From positions 29,603-93,602 of the forward strand of contig CASELF010000012.1 in assembly GCA_949288725.1 (NCBI GenBank): a stretch of DNA of 64,000 nucleotides, read 5' to 3'. Both the position numbers and the translations under genes were made by a program. Positions 24,988 through 34,255 of this stretch are shown here, piece by piece. A model generated the notes under the pieces. It had not been told where the DNA came from. It did no database searches and saw only the letters and a list, made by a program, of their open reading frames with translations. Each line of letters starts with the position of its first letter. Position 1 is the stretch's first letter. This DNA is from an uncultured bacterium. GTDB lineage: Bacteria; Cyanobacteriota; Vampirovibrionia; Gastranaerophilales; Gastranaerophilaceae.

Positions 24988-25854
24988 TTGTTCGGGTTTC
25001 TAAATGTTTTTAAACCGAAAGGAATAACATCGCATGATGTTGTTTCTATTCTTCGCAAAGTTACAAAAATAAAACAAATAGGTCATACAGGTACCCTTGA
25101 CCCTTTTGCTCAAGGTGTTTTGCCTGTTTGTATAGGAAAAGCAACCAGACTCATTGAATATCTTAAAGACGACAAAGAATATATTGCTCAAATTCAGTTT
25201 GGACAAAATACCGATACTTACGATATTGAAGGCCAAATAACCGAAAGTTTTGATAAGAAAATTACATCTGACGATTTGAATAACATTTTACCTGAATTTA
25301 GAGGAGAAATCTCTCAGTTTCCTCCTATTTATTCGGCTATTAAAGTAAACGGGAAAAAACTTTATGATTACGCAAGAAAAGGTGAAGATGTTGAAATTAA
25401 ACCAAGAAAAGTTACCATTTCTAAATTAGAATTGCTGGATTTTGACATAGAAAACCAAATTGCAAAAATAATTGTCGGATGTTCAAAAGGCACTTATATT
25501 CGCTCTTTAGCCTTTGACATAGGCAAAAAACTCGGTTGTGGAGCGTTTTTATCAGAACTCACAAGAACTAAAGCCGGGACTTTTTATGTTGACAACGCAA
25601 TTTCTCTTGATAATTTAAAAACAAAAGATGATGTTAAAAATAACCTTATAAACCCTATCGATGTTCTTGAACTACCTATTTATGAACTATCAGAACTTGA
25701 GAAAGAAAAAGTTTCTCACGGAATGAGCATTCAAAATACTACAAATGTCGGAGATTTACATATTGTAATTTTAATTTATAGTGGTAATATATATGCAGTA
25801 GGTGAAATAGAGTCGAATAAGATTATTATAAGGAAAGTGTTCGGAGAGTTATGA
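24988..25854 (+). CDS. truB: tRNA pseudouridine(55) synthase
   Basis: 288 residues from a TTG start directly after the rbfA stop, with GGGGAG upstream. The motifs GFLNVFKPKGITSHDVV, GHTGTLDPFAQGVLPVCIG (catalytic Asp in TLDP), the IYSAIKVNGKKLYDYAR loop and YIRSLAFDIG are all present. It forms pseudouridine 55 in the T-loop of tRNAs. The rbfA-truB pairing is common in bacteria. The 3' end overlaps the next gene by 4 bp. Confidence 0.97.
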   Translation: MFGFLNVFKPKGITSHDVVSILRKVTKIKQIGHTGTLDPFAQGVLPVCIGKATRLIEYLKDDKEYIAQIQFGQNTDTYDIEGQITESFDKKITSDDLNNILPEFRGEISQFPPIYSAIKVNGKKLYDYARKGEDVEIKPRKVTISKLELLDFDIENQIAKIIVGCSKGTYIRSLAFDIGKKLGCGAFLSELTRTKAGTFYVDNAISLDNLKTKDDVKNNLINPIDVLELPIYELSELEKEKVSHGMSIQNTTNVGDLHIVILIYSGNIYAVGEIESNKIIIRKVFGEL

Positions 25855-26702
25855 AGAAGTTATTAGTATTTCTGAGTATAATTTTTCTTTCATCAGGATC
25901 TGTTTCCTTTGCTGCATGTGATTACAGTTGCACAACTCCTTATGATAAAAATTCCAAATTCAGAACTTTTGTCGGTGCTGTGACAGGCGTTAATACAATT
26001 ACCGAAATTGCGGCGGAAAAAGCCCTTAGAAAAGAAGTTTTGAAATATGGCAGCGCCCAAAAACTTGATGTAAATATTGACTCTTTTAGTTCTAAAGACT
26101 TGAAAAACGGAATATTTAAATCTGCCCAAATACAAGCAGAAAATGCTCAAGTCAAAGGAATATATGCTACCGCTATCAACTTAAAAACGTTGTGTGATTT
26201 TAATTATCTGAAAAAAGTTGATAAAGATATAGTTATTGTTGAAGATTTGCCAATGTCTTTTAATATAGAACTTACGGCAAATGATATTAATAAGACAATG
26301 GAGCATCCTAATTACAAAAGAATTATAGATGACTTGAATAAACTCGGTGCCACATACGGGTACGGAATTAAAATAGCATCTACCGTTGCTTCTGTAAAAA
26401 ATAGTAAATTTTACTATGTTATAAAATTTGAAATCCCATTTATCAGAAAACTTCAAAAGATAGTTCTTGAAGCAGATGTTAATGTAAAAAATGGAGAAAT
26501 AATTTATACTAATACAAAATTAGTTTCCGGATTTATCAGTTTGGACACTAAAAAATTAGATTTTATCTTAGATTATTTGAACCCTCTGGACTTTTCGGTT
26601 AATATAATCGATAATAAAGAGGCAAATATAAAGGTTAAAACTGTGAAAATTAAAGATAACAAAATTTTTGCAGATGGCGTAGTCGTTATTCCTAAAGATT
26701 AA
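25851..26702 (+). CDS. Secreted DUF2993 (LmeA-type lipid-binding) protein
   Basis: 283 residues with a signal peptide (1-21). The rest matches the DUF2993 pattern common in Cyanobacteria and Actinobacteria: VNIDSFSSKDLKNGIFKSAQIQAENA, a NIELTANDINKTM middle and alternating beta strands throughout. Known members bind phosphatidylinositol lipids in mycobacterial envelopes; the ligand here is unknown. Two Cys near the mature N-terminus (ACDYSC) could be oxidised. It overlaps truB by ATGA, so it is translationally coupled. Confidence 0.82.
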   Translation: MKKLLVFLSIIFLSSGSVSFAACDYSCTTPYDKNSKFRTFVGAVTGVNTITEIAAEKALRKEVLKYGSAQKLDVNIDSFSSKDLKNGIFKSAQIQAENAQVKGIYATAINLKTLCDFNYLKKVDKDIVIVEDLPMSFNIELTANDINKTMEHPNYKRIIDDLNKLGATYGYGIKIASTVASVKNSKFYYVIKFEIPFIRKLQKIVLEADVNVKNGEIIYTNTKLVSGFISLDTKKLDFILDYLNPLDFSVNIIDNKEANIKVKTVKIKDNKIFADGVVVIPKD

Positions 26703-26712
26703 AGGTATAAAA

Positions 26713-27318
26713 ATGAACAAAAATCAAAAAATTCTATTATTATTTATAGGTTTCTGTATGATAGTTGTGATAGGTATAGTTGCATTTAATGCATTTATGC
26801 CAAAACCTGAAATTGAACCGGAAGATGTTCAAGTTTCAGAACGCTCTGTAGCGGAAGAAGTTATGGGGGATGTTAAACCTGTAGAAAAAGAAAAACAATA
26901 TATAAATATTTACTTTATTGGGAAAAATGAAAATAACGAAGAAGTTTATAAAGCCGTTAAACGTGTTTATAACAAAGATGTTGACGGTTCTAAAATCAGA
27001 TTTGCAGTGAACTCCTTGATTAAAGGACCTAGAAACGAAGAAAGAGCCAAAGGTGTTTACACTGAAATTCCTATGGATTCTGAGGTTATTAATATTTCAG
27101 AACTTCCTGATAAGGTTGTCGTAAACTTAAACTCTGCCTTTGTTAACGGTGGTGGAACTGACAGTTTATACAAAAGACTTTACCAGTTGATTAAAACTGC
27201 AAAATTAAACTCTAATTTGCCTGTCTATCTGTTTATAGACGGACAAAGAGCCGATGTTATCGGCGGGGAAGGTATTATGCTTTCTCAACCATTAAGTAAT
27301 TCTTCATTGGATAATTAA
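26713..27318 (+). CDS. Membrane-anchored GerMN-domain protein
   Basis: 201 residues. A single N-terminal membrane helix (about 8-28) with positive N-flank leaves the rest outside. After an acidic linker, residues about 60-195 form a GerMN domain: NIYFIGKNENNEEVYKAV, VNSLIKGPRNEERAKGVYTEIP, VNLNSAFVNGGG and PVYLFIDGQRADVIGG. Such domains occur in spore germination proteins and in cyanobacterial envelope proteins; there is no sign of sporulation here. It follows the DUF2993 gene by 10 bp. Confidence 0.88.
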   Translation: MNKNQKILLLFIGFCMIVVIGIVAFNAFMPKPEIEPEDVQVSERSVAEEVMGDVKPVEKEKQYINIYFIGKNENNEEVYKAVKRVYNKDVDGSKIRFAVNSLIKGPRNEERAKGVYTEIPMDSEVINISELPDKVVVNLNSAFVNGGGTDSLYKRLYQLIKTAKLNSNLPVYLFIDGQRADVIGGEGIMLSQPLSNSSLDN

Positions 27319-27324
27319 GAAAAA

Positions 27325-27591
27325 ATGGAACCCAAAAAAGATTTAGATTATTATTTAAACTTAAATTGGACATTGATAGAAGGTCAAGATCTTGATTTTG
27401 AAGGCAGACCTTACTATTATATCGAAATAAAAGAAATTCCGAGCTTTACATTCTGTGCTAATACTCTGGCTCGGGCAAGAGAGAACTACAAAAGACAATT
27501 AAAATTGTCCTTGCAAGTAATGCTGGAACGCGGTGAACATATTGTTGAACCCGGGGAAGAACCCAATGAATTTGATTGGGATAATTATTAA
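27325..27591 (+). CDS. HicB-like (UPF0150/DUF1902-type) small protein
   Basis: 88 residues. The fold pattern resembles HicB antitoxin N-domains: YYLNLNWTLIEG strands, YYYIEIKEIPSFTFCA, then a helix ARARENYKRQLKLSLQVML, and ends EPGEEPNEFDWDNY. There is no HicA-type toxin partner on either side and no C-terminal HTH. It lies 6 bp after the GerMN gene as the last member of the rbfA operon. A housekeeping role for this orphan domain is likely but unknown. Confidence 0.7.
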   Translation: MEPKKDLDYYLNLNWTLIEGQDLDFEGRPYYYIEIKEIPSFTFCANTLARARENYKRQLKLSLQVMLERGEHIVEPGEEPNEFDWDNY

Positions 27592-27618
27592 CTTTGTGAA
27601 AAACTTTTTTCTTTTCAC

Positions 27619-27647
27619 TAGCAAAAAAATAATTTCTCGTGTATTAT
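27619..27647 (+). promoter_or_regulatory. Promoter of uridine-kinase-like paralogue 2
   Basis: TAGCAA (27619-27624), 17-nt spacer, TATTAT (27642-27647). Confidence 0.6.
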
Positions 27648-27676
27648 ATGTTTCATAGCAAGGTCAAAGAAAGAAT

Positions 27677-28537
27677 ATGCAAGTGCTATCAGGAAAAGAA
27701 TTAAACTCAAATGACAAAATATATAAACCGGATTTCAACACTCGCTCCGGAAGAGAATTGTTGGCGTTCTACCTGCAAACGAAATTCAGACAATTATACT
27801 TGTATGATCAAAAGCAAGATGCTCCGGTTTTAAATAGAGTTAATCCAAGTTTTGTTGATAGATTTGCCAGAAGATTAATAAACAATCCTTCTCGAAAATT
27901 TTTAATAGGAATTACAGGAGAGTCTGCTTCAGGAAAATCTACAATCTGTAATGAAATTAAAAATGTTATTGAACAGTTTTCAATGCCGGTTTCTGTATTA
28001 AGTACAGATAACTATTTTAATGATATTTCCGCACTTATCCAAAAATACGGCTCTTTTGATAAACTTCGTGATAACGGATATGATGTAGATGCTCCATCAA
28101 GTTTCCAACTGGACACATTACGCACTGATTTGGAAGATTTGGCAGATGGACTTGATATTATGGCTCCTATGTATTTGCCTAACGGAACAGGGGTTTCTGT
28201 TCCTAAGGCGCTTGAAATTAAAGCTAGAAAAATTATTGTTGTTGAAGGTATTGCTACTATGTATCAAAATATCCAAGATATTTTTGATATAAAAATTTAT
28301 GTAGAAACAGAAAATGAATTAAGAAAAAACAGATTTATGACACGTGCGGTTGAAGAAAGAAACCAAAGTGTGGAAAATGCCCTCAAACATTGGAATTATA
28401 TAGCAGAAGCAGGCGAAAAATATGTTAAGCCTTTTAGAAGTGAAGCGGATTTGGTTCTGAACGGAAATTCGGACCTTAAATATTTTGCAGAAGTTCTTGA
28501 GTATATTTATAATATTACTAATAATTTTCAGGCTTAA
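27677..28537 (+). CDS. Uridine-kinase/PRK-type P-loop kinase, paralogue 2
   Basis: 286 residues. An N-terminal extension of about 75 residues is followed by Walker A GESASGKS (81-88), STDNYFND, YDVDAPSSFQLDTL and VVEGIATM. The core follows paralogue 1 (15692-16528) step for step, including FLIGITGESASGK. Both keep the catalytic Asp after the first strand. The substrate is uncertain; uridine kinase or a phosphoribulokinase-like activity are the family options. It has its own promoter, and its end lies 7 bp from the convergent yjbQ. Confidence 0.82.
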   Translation: MQVLSGKELNSNDKIYKPDFNTRSGRELLAFYLQTKFRQLYLYDQKQDAPVLNRVNPSFVDRFARRLINNPSRKFLIGITGESASGKSTICNEIKNVIEQFSMPVSVLSTDNYFNDISALIQKYGSFDKLRDNGYDVDAPSSFQLDTLRTDLEDLADGLDIMAPMYLPNGTGVSVPKALEIKARKIIVVEGIATMYQNIQDIFDIKIYVETENELRKNRFMTRAVEERNQSVENALKHWNYIAEAGEKYVKPFRSEADLVLNGNSDLKYFAEVLEYIYNITNNFQA

Positions 28538-28544
28538 CAGGAAA

Positions 28545-28961
28545 TTAATATAAAATCTGAACATTAACTTGTCTTGAGCGAGGTTTGTTATCAAAATCAA
28601 TCAATACAACCTGTTGCCACTGTCCCATTTGCAAAACCCCGTCGATTAATGGTAAATGTAAAGAATTTCCAATTATTGAAGCTCTTACATGGGAATATCC
28701 GTTCCCATGGTGCCACATTTCATCATGATGATAATTTTTGTCTATTGGTGCTATATTATCTAATGCCTCCGGCAAATCAACTAATAATCCAGGTTCAAAC
28801 TCGATATTAGTAAGCGAAACGGTACTGCCTTTTGCATATACAAAAACTACCGCATTTTGCAACTGTTGGCTATATACAATATTTCTTATTTGCGGACTGA
28901 TATCAATTACATCAGTATTACCTTTTGTATTTACAGTGAAAACTTCATTTATTATTGCCAT
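28545..28961 (-). CDS. yjbQ: YjbQ/UPF0047 family protein
   Basis: 138 residues, one complete UPF0047 domain: FTVNTKGNTDVIDISPQI, VFVYAKGSTVSLTNIEFEPGL, HHDEMWHHGNGYSHVRAS, and GQWQQVVLIDFDNKPR. The conserved His/Glu cluster fits the metal-site-like pocket of the family, described as a secondary thiamine-phosphate synthase activity in some members. A GGGG-type site precedes the ATG. Monocistronic. Confidence 0.92.
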   Translation of the reverse strand: MAIINEVFTVNTKGNTDVIDISPQIRNIVYSQQLQNAVVFVYAKGSTVSLTNIEFEPGLLVDLPEALDNIAPIDKNYHHDEMWHHGNGYSHVRASIIGNSLHLPLIDGVLQMGQWQQVVLIDFDNKPRSRQVNVQILY

Positions 28962-29049
28962 TACCCCTATACCCCTTTTTTCATAATGATATATCTTAAA
29001 TTTTGGATTTCAATAACTCAATAATAAATAAGTAGATTTGTTACAAACG

Positions 29050-29643
29050 TTATTTTTTTCTTATTATAATGAGGTTTCTGTCAATCTTTTCTTCTAGTGG
29101 CAATTCATACTCTATTACTTCAACAATTTCTGATTTGTATTTCTTTAATACACTTGAAGCATCTTCTATTTCCTCTTTAAATTTTTTAGATTTATACGCA
29201 ACAAAAAAGCCATTAGATTTGAGTTTAGGCAAGGCATATTCACATATGGTTTTGAGTGAAGAAACTGCTCTTGAGGTTACAATATCAAATTTTCCATCTA
29301 AATTTTCTACCCTGCTGCATATTGGTTCCAAATTTTTTATACCAAGTTTTTCTTTTATTGTCTCAATCGCCCTTATTTTCTTTGCAATACTATCTACTGC
29401 AACAACTTTTATATCAGGATAAGTTAATGCAATAGGAACAGAAGGGAAACCTCCTCCGGTACCAATATCAAGAATTGTTGAAACTTTTGGTTTATATTTT
29501 TCAAAAAACAATGAAATTGACAATGAATCATATATATGTTTTTCCCATAAATATTTTTCATCATTTTTGGATATTAAATTTACTTTAGAATTTTCTTCTA
29601 AAAAACATTCCATATAATGTTTATAAAAATCTTTATCTTCCAT
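29050..29643 (-). CDS. rsmG: 16S rRNA (guanine(527)-N7)-methyltransferase
   Basis: 197 residues. The SAM-binding motif LDIGTGGGFPSVPIAL is the RsmG signature, followed by VAVDSIAKKIRAIE and VTSRAVSSLKTICEYA. It methylates G527 of 16S rRNA. Its start overlaps the end of the AAA/TPR gene by 11 bp, so it is translated from the tail of a signalling operon rather than from the usual mnmG neighbourhood. Confidence 0.96.
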   Translation of the reverse strand: MEDKDFYKHYMECFLEENSKVNLISKNDEKYLWEKHIYDSLSISLFFEKYKPKVSTILDIGTGGGFPSVPIALTYPDIKVVAVDSIAKKIRAIETIKEKLGIKNLEPICSRVENLDGKFDIVTSRAVSSLKTICEYALPKLKSNGFFVAYKSKKFKEEIEDASSVLKKYKSEIVEVIEYELPLEEKIDRNLIIIRKK

Positions 29644-32056
29644 ATTTTGCCTGATATCTCATTAAATCTGCTACTGTTATTCGTTTACGCAACTCTTCCA
29701 AACGTGAAACTATTTTGTCTAAATTATCCTGTGTTAATGTCGTTTTTGCAAGTCTATATGCCTCTATTAAATTCTTATATGCAAATTCAAAATTACGTCT
29801 TAATGAATAGTAATCCGCAAGTTCTAAGTGCGTACTTACAATATAAAAAGGTTCATTCAACTTTTTAGCATATAATAACGCCTTGTTATAATATTCCATC
29901 GCTTTATTTTCATCAGTTGCAGAATATATTTCCGCCAAATGTGATGAAGAAACATATAAGCCGTTATAATTTTTCAAAGTTAAATCAATACTAATACTTT
30001 CATTATAGTATTTTATAGCCTGAGGAGTTGAACCGATTTCCGCATACAAATCGGCCAAATTAGATAATGCCATTGATAAATACGGATTTTGTTTTGGATT
30101 ATTACCAATTTCTATACATTTCAGATAGAATTGTGCAGCGGTTCTCAATTCTCCGTATTCACTGCTTAGAACTGCGTGTTTGTAATACAGTTCTGATTTT
30201 ATAACTTTATCTGTTTTTATATCAACAAGAGGAATTGATTTTTTATAATATTGATATTCCTTTGCCGGATCATCTGAAAGTTTTGCCAATGCTAAATTTA
30301 CTTTTATTTTCATTTCATTTGACAATGTGTCAACCTTCTCTAACTCTGACAGAATATATTTTGCATTATCGTTTTTATACATTGCATAATAGATATTGGC
30401 TATTTCAAGTTTCATTTCATACACTTTGTCAAAATTAGAGGCATTATAATAAAAATCATGCGCTTGAGTATAATATTCCATTGCATTATATAAATCTGAT
30501 AAGTGCTGATATGCTTGGGCAAGTTTTATATAAATTGACGGCAAAAATTTATAAAAATTCTCATCAGAGGTTTTAGTCAGCGCAGTTTGATAAAGTTGCA
30601 CTACCTGTTTGTAGTTATAATTATTTTCTTCGGTACGTGCTAGATTTAAAATTTGCTGCAAATTCATTAATGATGTTTCTTTTTCAATTTGGGTTGCTTG
30701 ATTTGTCGTTGTAATATATGAATTTATTGAATCTGCAATATTATCAAGCATAGATTCATCTTCAATAATGAAACTGATTTTATTAATCTTTTCTTCTTTT
30801 GTTTCTTCTTTCACCTCTGGTGCTTGTGGCTTTGTATCATCTTCTACTACCTGAGTATTCTCTATTGGAGGAAGTTGTTTTGGAGGCTCCACTGGTTCTT
30901 TTTTCGCAGGTTTTGGAGAAATTACAGGACGTTTTGGAATAAACATACTATGATATTCAATTTCATTACGCATTGTTTGTCGGGATAATAACAAATCTCT
31001 TTCTGCCGGTTTTAGCGGTAATTGAGTGTTATATAAATCTATGCAGGCGGCATGTAATTTTATCATTACATTATCAGGGATTTGATTTTCTATAACATTT
31101 CTCAAATCTTCCTTCAAATATATGCAATTACCCTCGTATGATAATATAGAATTTTGAATAAAATATATAATCTGCTCTTCATTATACAAATGCAAAGTTT
31201 TTAATAGATTTATGTGAATCGGAATTCTCATTACCGTAAGTAATCTGAACAAATGTGCACTGACAGGATCTACAAATGATAATAACTCCCTCACTATAAA
31301 TTCAGAATATGACATATAACTTTGGGTATAATTTTCCAAAAATTTTACCAATGTTAAATTTCGCAATTTGATAACATTTACTGCAAATTCTACATTCTTA
31401 TAATACCCTTTGGAAATTTTATACAATTCATTTGAAAATACCCCAATATTTTTAATACCATTATCCTTTAAATATTTTTCAAATAATTTATGAGACAAAG
31501 GTAATATCGTAACAGTTTCATAATCAAATTCTTCAAAATTCTCAAGTTTGAAAGAAGATGATATTATTACAATTTTGACATTCGGAAACTTGCTCAAATG
31601 TTTTAAGAAATCAAGAATACCCTCTCTGTTTTCTCTAACCACAGCCTCATAAGAATCTATTACAATCATTATCGGGTTTAAAACATGATTAAAGTATGAA
31701 TTTATCATCTGTGTAAAATTTTCAACTTTAACTTTAGGCTGAGCAATTAATCCCTTTAAAACAAAATTTCTGAATTTTTCATAAAAACTCAACAACATAT
31801 CATCCAGAATTGTTGTTTCAAAACAGGTATAATGCAAAATTAAAACATCATCTTTTACATTACGAGTAACAAAATTAACAACATCAGATTTCCCGCTTCC
31901 TTTAAATCCGCTTACAAGTGCAAGTTTTTTTTCGTTCATTAAAAACATGCTCAACTGCTTAATCTGCTTTTCATTGTTTTCGATTAATGCAGGCACTACC
32001 GGATAATCTTTCGGTAAATCTTTTGTGTTTATAAGTGAGTCTAGAAATTCATTCAT
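29633..32056 (-). CDS. AAA ATPase with C-terminal TPR array
   Basis: 807 residues. The N-terminal P-loop domain has Walker A GFKGSGKS (50-57) and a Walker-B-like IMIVIDSYE (Asp 134); helical and winged-helix-like regions run to about 360. A Pro/Lys/Glu linker (about 375-425) joins to tetratricopeptide repeats over about 465-790 (YIKLAQAYQHLSDLYNAMEYY, SNLADLYAEIGSTPQAIKYY and others). The plan recalls STAND-type switches, where TPRs sense and the NTPase domain signals; that is inference. It lies 14 bp behind the CHASE2-GGDEF gene. Confidence 0.85.
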   Translation of the reverse strand: MNEFLDSLINTKDLPKDYPVVPALIENNEKQIKQLSMFLMNEKKLALVSGFKGSGKSDVVNFVTRNVKDDVLILHYTCFETTILDDMLLSFYEKFRNFVLKGLIAQPKVKVENFTQMINSYFNHVLNPIMIVIDSYEAVVRENREGILDFLKHLSKFPNVKIVIISSSFKLENFEEFDYETVTILPLSHKLFEKYLKDNGIKNIGVFSNELYKISKGYYKNVEFAVNVIKLRNLTLVKFLENYTQSYMSYSEFIVRELLSFVDPVSAHLFRLLTVMRIPIHINLLKTLHLYNEEQIIYFIQNSILSYEGNCIYLKEDLRNVIENQIPDNVMIKLHAACIDLYNTQLPLKPAERDLLLSRQTMRNEIEYHSMFIPKRPVISPKPAKKEPVEPPKQLPPIENTQVVEDDTKPQAPEVKEETKEEKINKISFIIEDESMLDNIADSINSYITTTNQATQIEKETSLMNLQQILNLARTEENNYNYKQVVQLYQTALTKTSDENFYKFLPSIYIKLAQAYQHLSDLYNAMEYYTQAHDFYYNASNFDKVYEMKLEIANIYYAMYKNDNAKYILSELEKVDTLSNEMKIKVNLALAKLSDDPAKEYQYYKKSIPLVDIKTDKVIKSELYYKHAVLSSEYGELRTAAQFYLKCIEIGNNPKQNPYLSMALSNLADLYAEIGSTPQAIKYYNESISIDLTLKNYNGLYVSSSHLAEIYSATDENKAMEYYNKALLYAKKLNEPFYIVSTHLELADYYSLRRNFEFAYKNLIEAYRLAKTTLTQDNLDKIVSRLEELRKRITVADLMRYQAKYGR

Positions 32057-32070
32057 ATATCAGTTTCTTA

Positions 32071-33780
32071 TCAATTAACCCTGTTTCTGCCGTTTTCTTT
32101 TGCATTATATAATCTTTTGTCTGCTGATTCAATAATTTCTGAAGGTGTAACACCATCTTCTCCGATAGAAGCAACTCCTAAACTGATTGTTACATTGCTT
32201 TCTCTGGAATTTGTCAACTTGAATTTCTTGGATGAAATCAGCAAGCAAAGTTTCTTTGCAATATTTACTGCTTCCTCATATTTGGTATTAGGTAGAATTA
32301 TACTCATTTCTTCTCCGCCATACCTGCATACTATATCGGTTAATCTTACATTTTTCTTTAATGTCATCGCAACTTGTCTTAACACCGCATCTCCGGATTG
32401 ATGACCATATTTGTCATTAAAGCGTTTGAAAAAGTCTATATCTATTATTATTAATGATACCGGATTTCCATAACGCTGTGAATGATTTACCTGAACTTGC
32501 AATTGTTCTTGGAAGTATCTATGATTATACAATTCTGTTAAACCGTCTGTTGTTGCCAATTTGTACTGCTGATCAAAATCTCTTGATTTTATCAAATATT
32601 TTATAATTACAGTGACGATAAACGCAAATAAAACAAAAATTAATGGATACACTACCTCAAACCATAAGTTCTTAAATTGCATTGCATAGTATGTAAACAT
32701 TACATAAGCAGTGTAAACAGTTACTGATAAACCAAATGCTACCGGCATTGATGAAATTCTGAACACACTCAGCACTGTAATTCCGGCTAATAACAAAGAT
32801 ATTAAAAGATTAATCCCAAAAGAAACCTTATGGATTAAAGAACCGTCAAGCAAATTATTTACATAAGTAGCCTGCACCTCAACTCCGGGATAAACCTTAT
32901 CAACAGGAACTGTTTTTATATCAAACAAACTGGATGCTGTTGCTCCAAAATATACTATTTTGTTATTGAAATTGTAATCAAGTCTTTCTTTACCTTCTGC
33001 GGCTTTTATAAGTTTATATAAAGGAATATTTTCAAATGTTTCTGCCGGCCCGTACCAATTTAGAATTACACTTGCCTCTTTGTCTGGACGAATATTTGAC
33101 AAACCTTTTTCACCACTTAAATCTTTTGCTAAAAGATAACCCAATTGCGGATAATATTTGCCTTGATATTTCAAATATAAAGGCATTCTTCGCAAAACAC
33201 CGTCATTTGACCTTGATACGTTTATCAACCCAATATTTGATGTCGCATCTAAAATCCCTTGCAATATTATTCTGCAATTTGAATATTCAACTGTATCATC
33301 TGTATTTGGATAAGGTTTTATCGGAGCAAGTGAAAGTTTTGGAGGAACTCGCAAATCTTCAGGTTGGTTATCCAAATTCATTGCAGTATAAACATTGTCA
33401 TACTTCTTGAAAATATTTACCAAGGCATTATCTGAGGCTTCATCACTTTTCATTGAACGGACAAACATCAAATCAAATGCTATACTTTTTGGATTTTGCG
33501 CCTCTATATAGTCAACAATTTTTGCATAAACATCTCTTCTTAAAGGCCACTCTCCATAATTATCCAAAACATATTCATAACTTGCATCATCAATTGCTGC
33601 AATTACAATATTAGGATTATGCTTTCTATGATGAGAATTGGCAATAACGTTTTGGCGAATATCAAATGTTCTATTTTCCATAGAATCTAAAAAGGTTAAC
33701 AAGCCACCATTTTTTATTCCTAAAAACATTAGTATTAAAAATACTGATATCCACAGAACATATAAAAATCTCTTTAGCAT
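32071..33780 (-). CDS. CHASE2-GGDEF diguanylate cyclase
   Basis: 569 residues from the ATG at 33780 (AAGG site); an ATG 18 nt earlier lacks one. One N-terminal membrane helix is followed by an extracytoplasmic CHASE2 sensor (about 30-320, FDLMFVRS, NIGLINVSRSNDGVLRRMPL, PGVEVQATYVNNLLDGSLI), three membrane helices (about 325-400) and a cytoplasmic GGDEF domain (about 410-569: TDGLTELYNHRYF, GGEEMSIILP). The signature is GGEEM instead of GGEEF/GGDEF, which should keep the catalytic acid. An RxxD (RLTD) just before it fits a c-di-GMP inhibitory site. It likely makes c-di-GMP in response to an outside signal. Confidence 0.93.
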   Translation of the reverse strand: MLKRFLYVLWISVFLILMFLGIKNGGLLTFLDSMENRTFDIRQNVIANSHHRKHNPNIVIAAIDDASYEYVLDNYGEWPLRRDVYAKIVDYIEAQNPKSIAFDLMFVRSMKSDEASDNALVNIFKKYDNVYTAMNLDNQPEDLRVPPKLSLAPIKPYPNTDDTVEYSNCRIILQGILDATSNIGLINVSRSNDGVLRRMPLYLKYQGKYYPQLGYLLAKDLSGEKGLSNIRPDKEASVILNWYGPAETFENIPLYKLIKAAEGKERLDYNFNNKIVYFGATASSLFDIKTVPVDKVYPGVEVQATYVNNLLDGSLIHKVSFGINLLISLLLAGITVLSVFRISSMPVAFGLSVTVYTAYVMFTYYAMQFKNLWFEVVYPLIFVLFAFIVTVIIKYLIKSRDFDQQYKLATTDGLTELYNHRYFQEQLQVQVNHSQRYGNPVSLIIIDIDFFKRFNDKYGHQSGDAVLRQVAMTLKKNVRLTDIVCRYGGEEMSIILPNTKYEEAVNIAKKLCLLISSKKFKLTNSRESNVTISLGVASIGEDGVTPSEIIESADKRLYNAKENGRNRVN

Positions 33781-33836
33781 AATACCAACCTTCGCCATAC
33801 GTCATTAATCAAATACAAACGAATTTTAGTACCGGA

Positions 33837-34022
33837 TTAAAGACATTTAGTAACGTTATTCACCCCTTCAGTATAATTTAACATTGATACATTGGCAAGA
33901 ATATTTTTTACGACAAATCTATGCTCTAAAATGCTATTAGTCAATTTTAGAATTTCTGTATTATAAGACAATTCATCAGGATGTGTTAAATAACGTAGCA
34001 AACATTGTTCGTGCATATTCAT
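33837..34022 (-). CDS. Hypothetical small protein, 61 residues
   Basis: Starts MNMHEQCLLRYLTHPDELSY. No recognised domain, no membrane segment. GGAGGG lies about 12 nt before the first ATG and about 18 nt before the second. It lies 56 bp before the CHASE2-GGDEF gene on the same strand and could be co-transcribed. Support is modest. Confidence 0.4.
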   Translation of the reverse strand: MNMHEQCLLRYLTHPDELSYNTEILKLTNSILEHRFVVKNILANVSMLNYTEGVNNVTKCL

Positions 34023-34255
34023 AATAAAAAAAATCCCTCCAAAGGTGATAACATTTTTATTATTTCAAATTAGTATTAAAATTAAATCAACCTTTTATAG
34101 AATTTGAATATACAAATCTAATATGAATATATTATTTTAGATTTTTATACCATTTTAGAAAAATATTAGCCATGTTTCTAATGTTCAACCAACGTTTTTG
34201 TATTATACAATATGAGCATAATTATTACTTATGTAATACACGGGGTTAGTTAAAC
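34023..34255. other. Intergenic region before the PAS kinase
   Basis: No gene seen. It contains TATGAATATATTATTT at 34122-34137, repeated exactly before the cupin gene (35652-35667), and a possible plus-strand promoter (TTCAAC, 16 nt, TACAAT near 34205). Confidence 0.5.
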
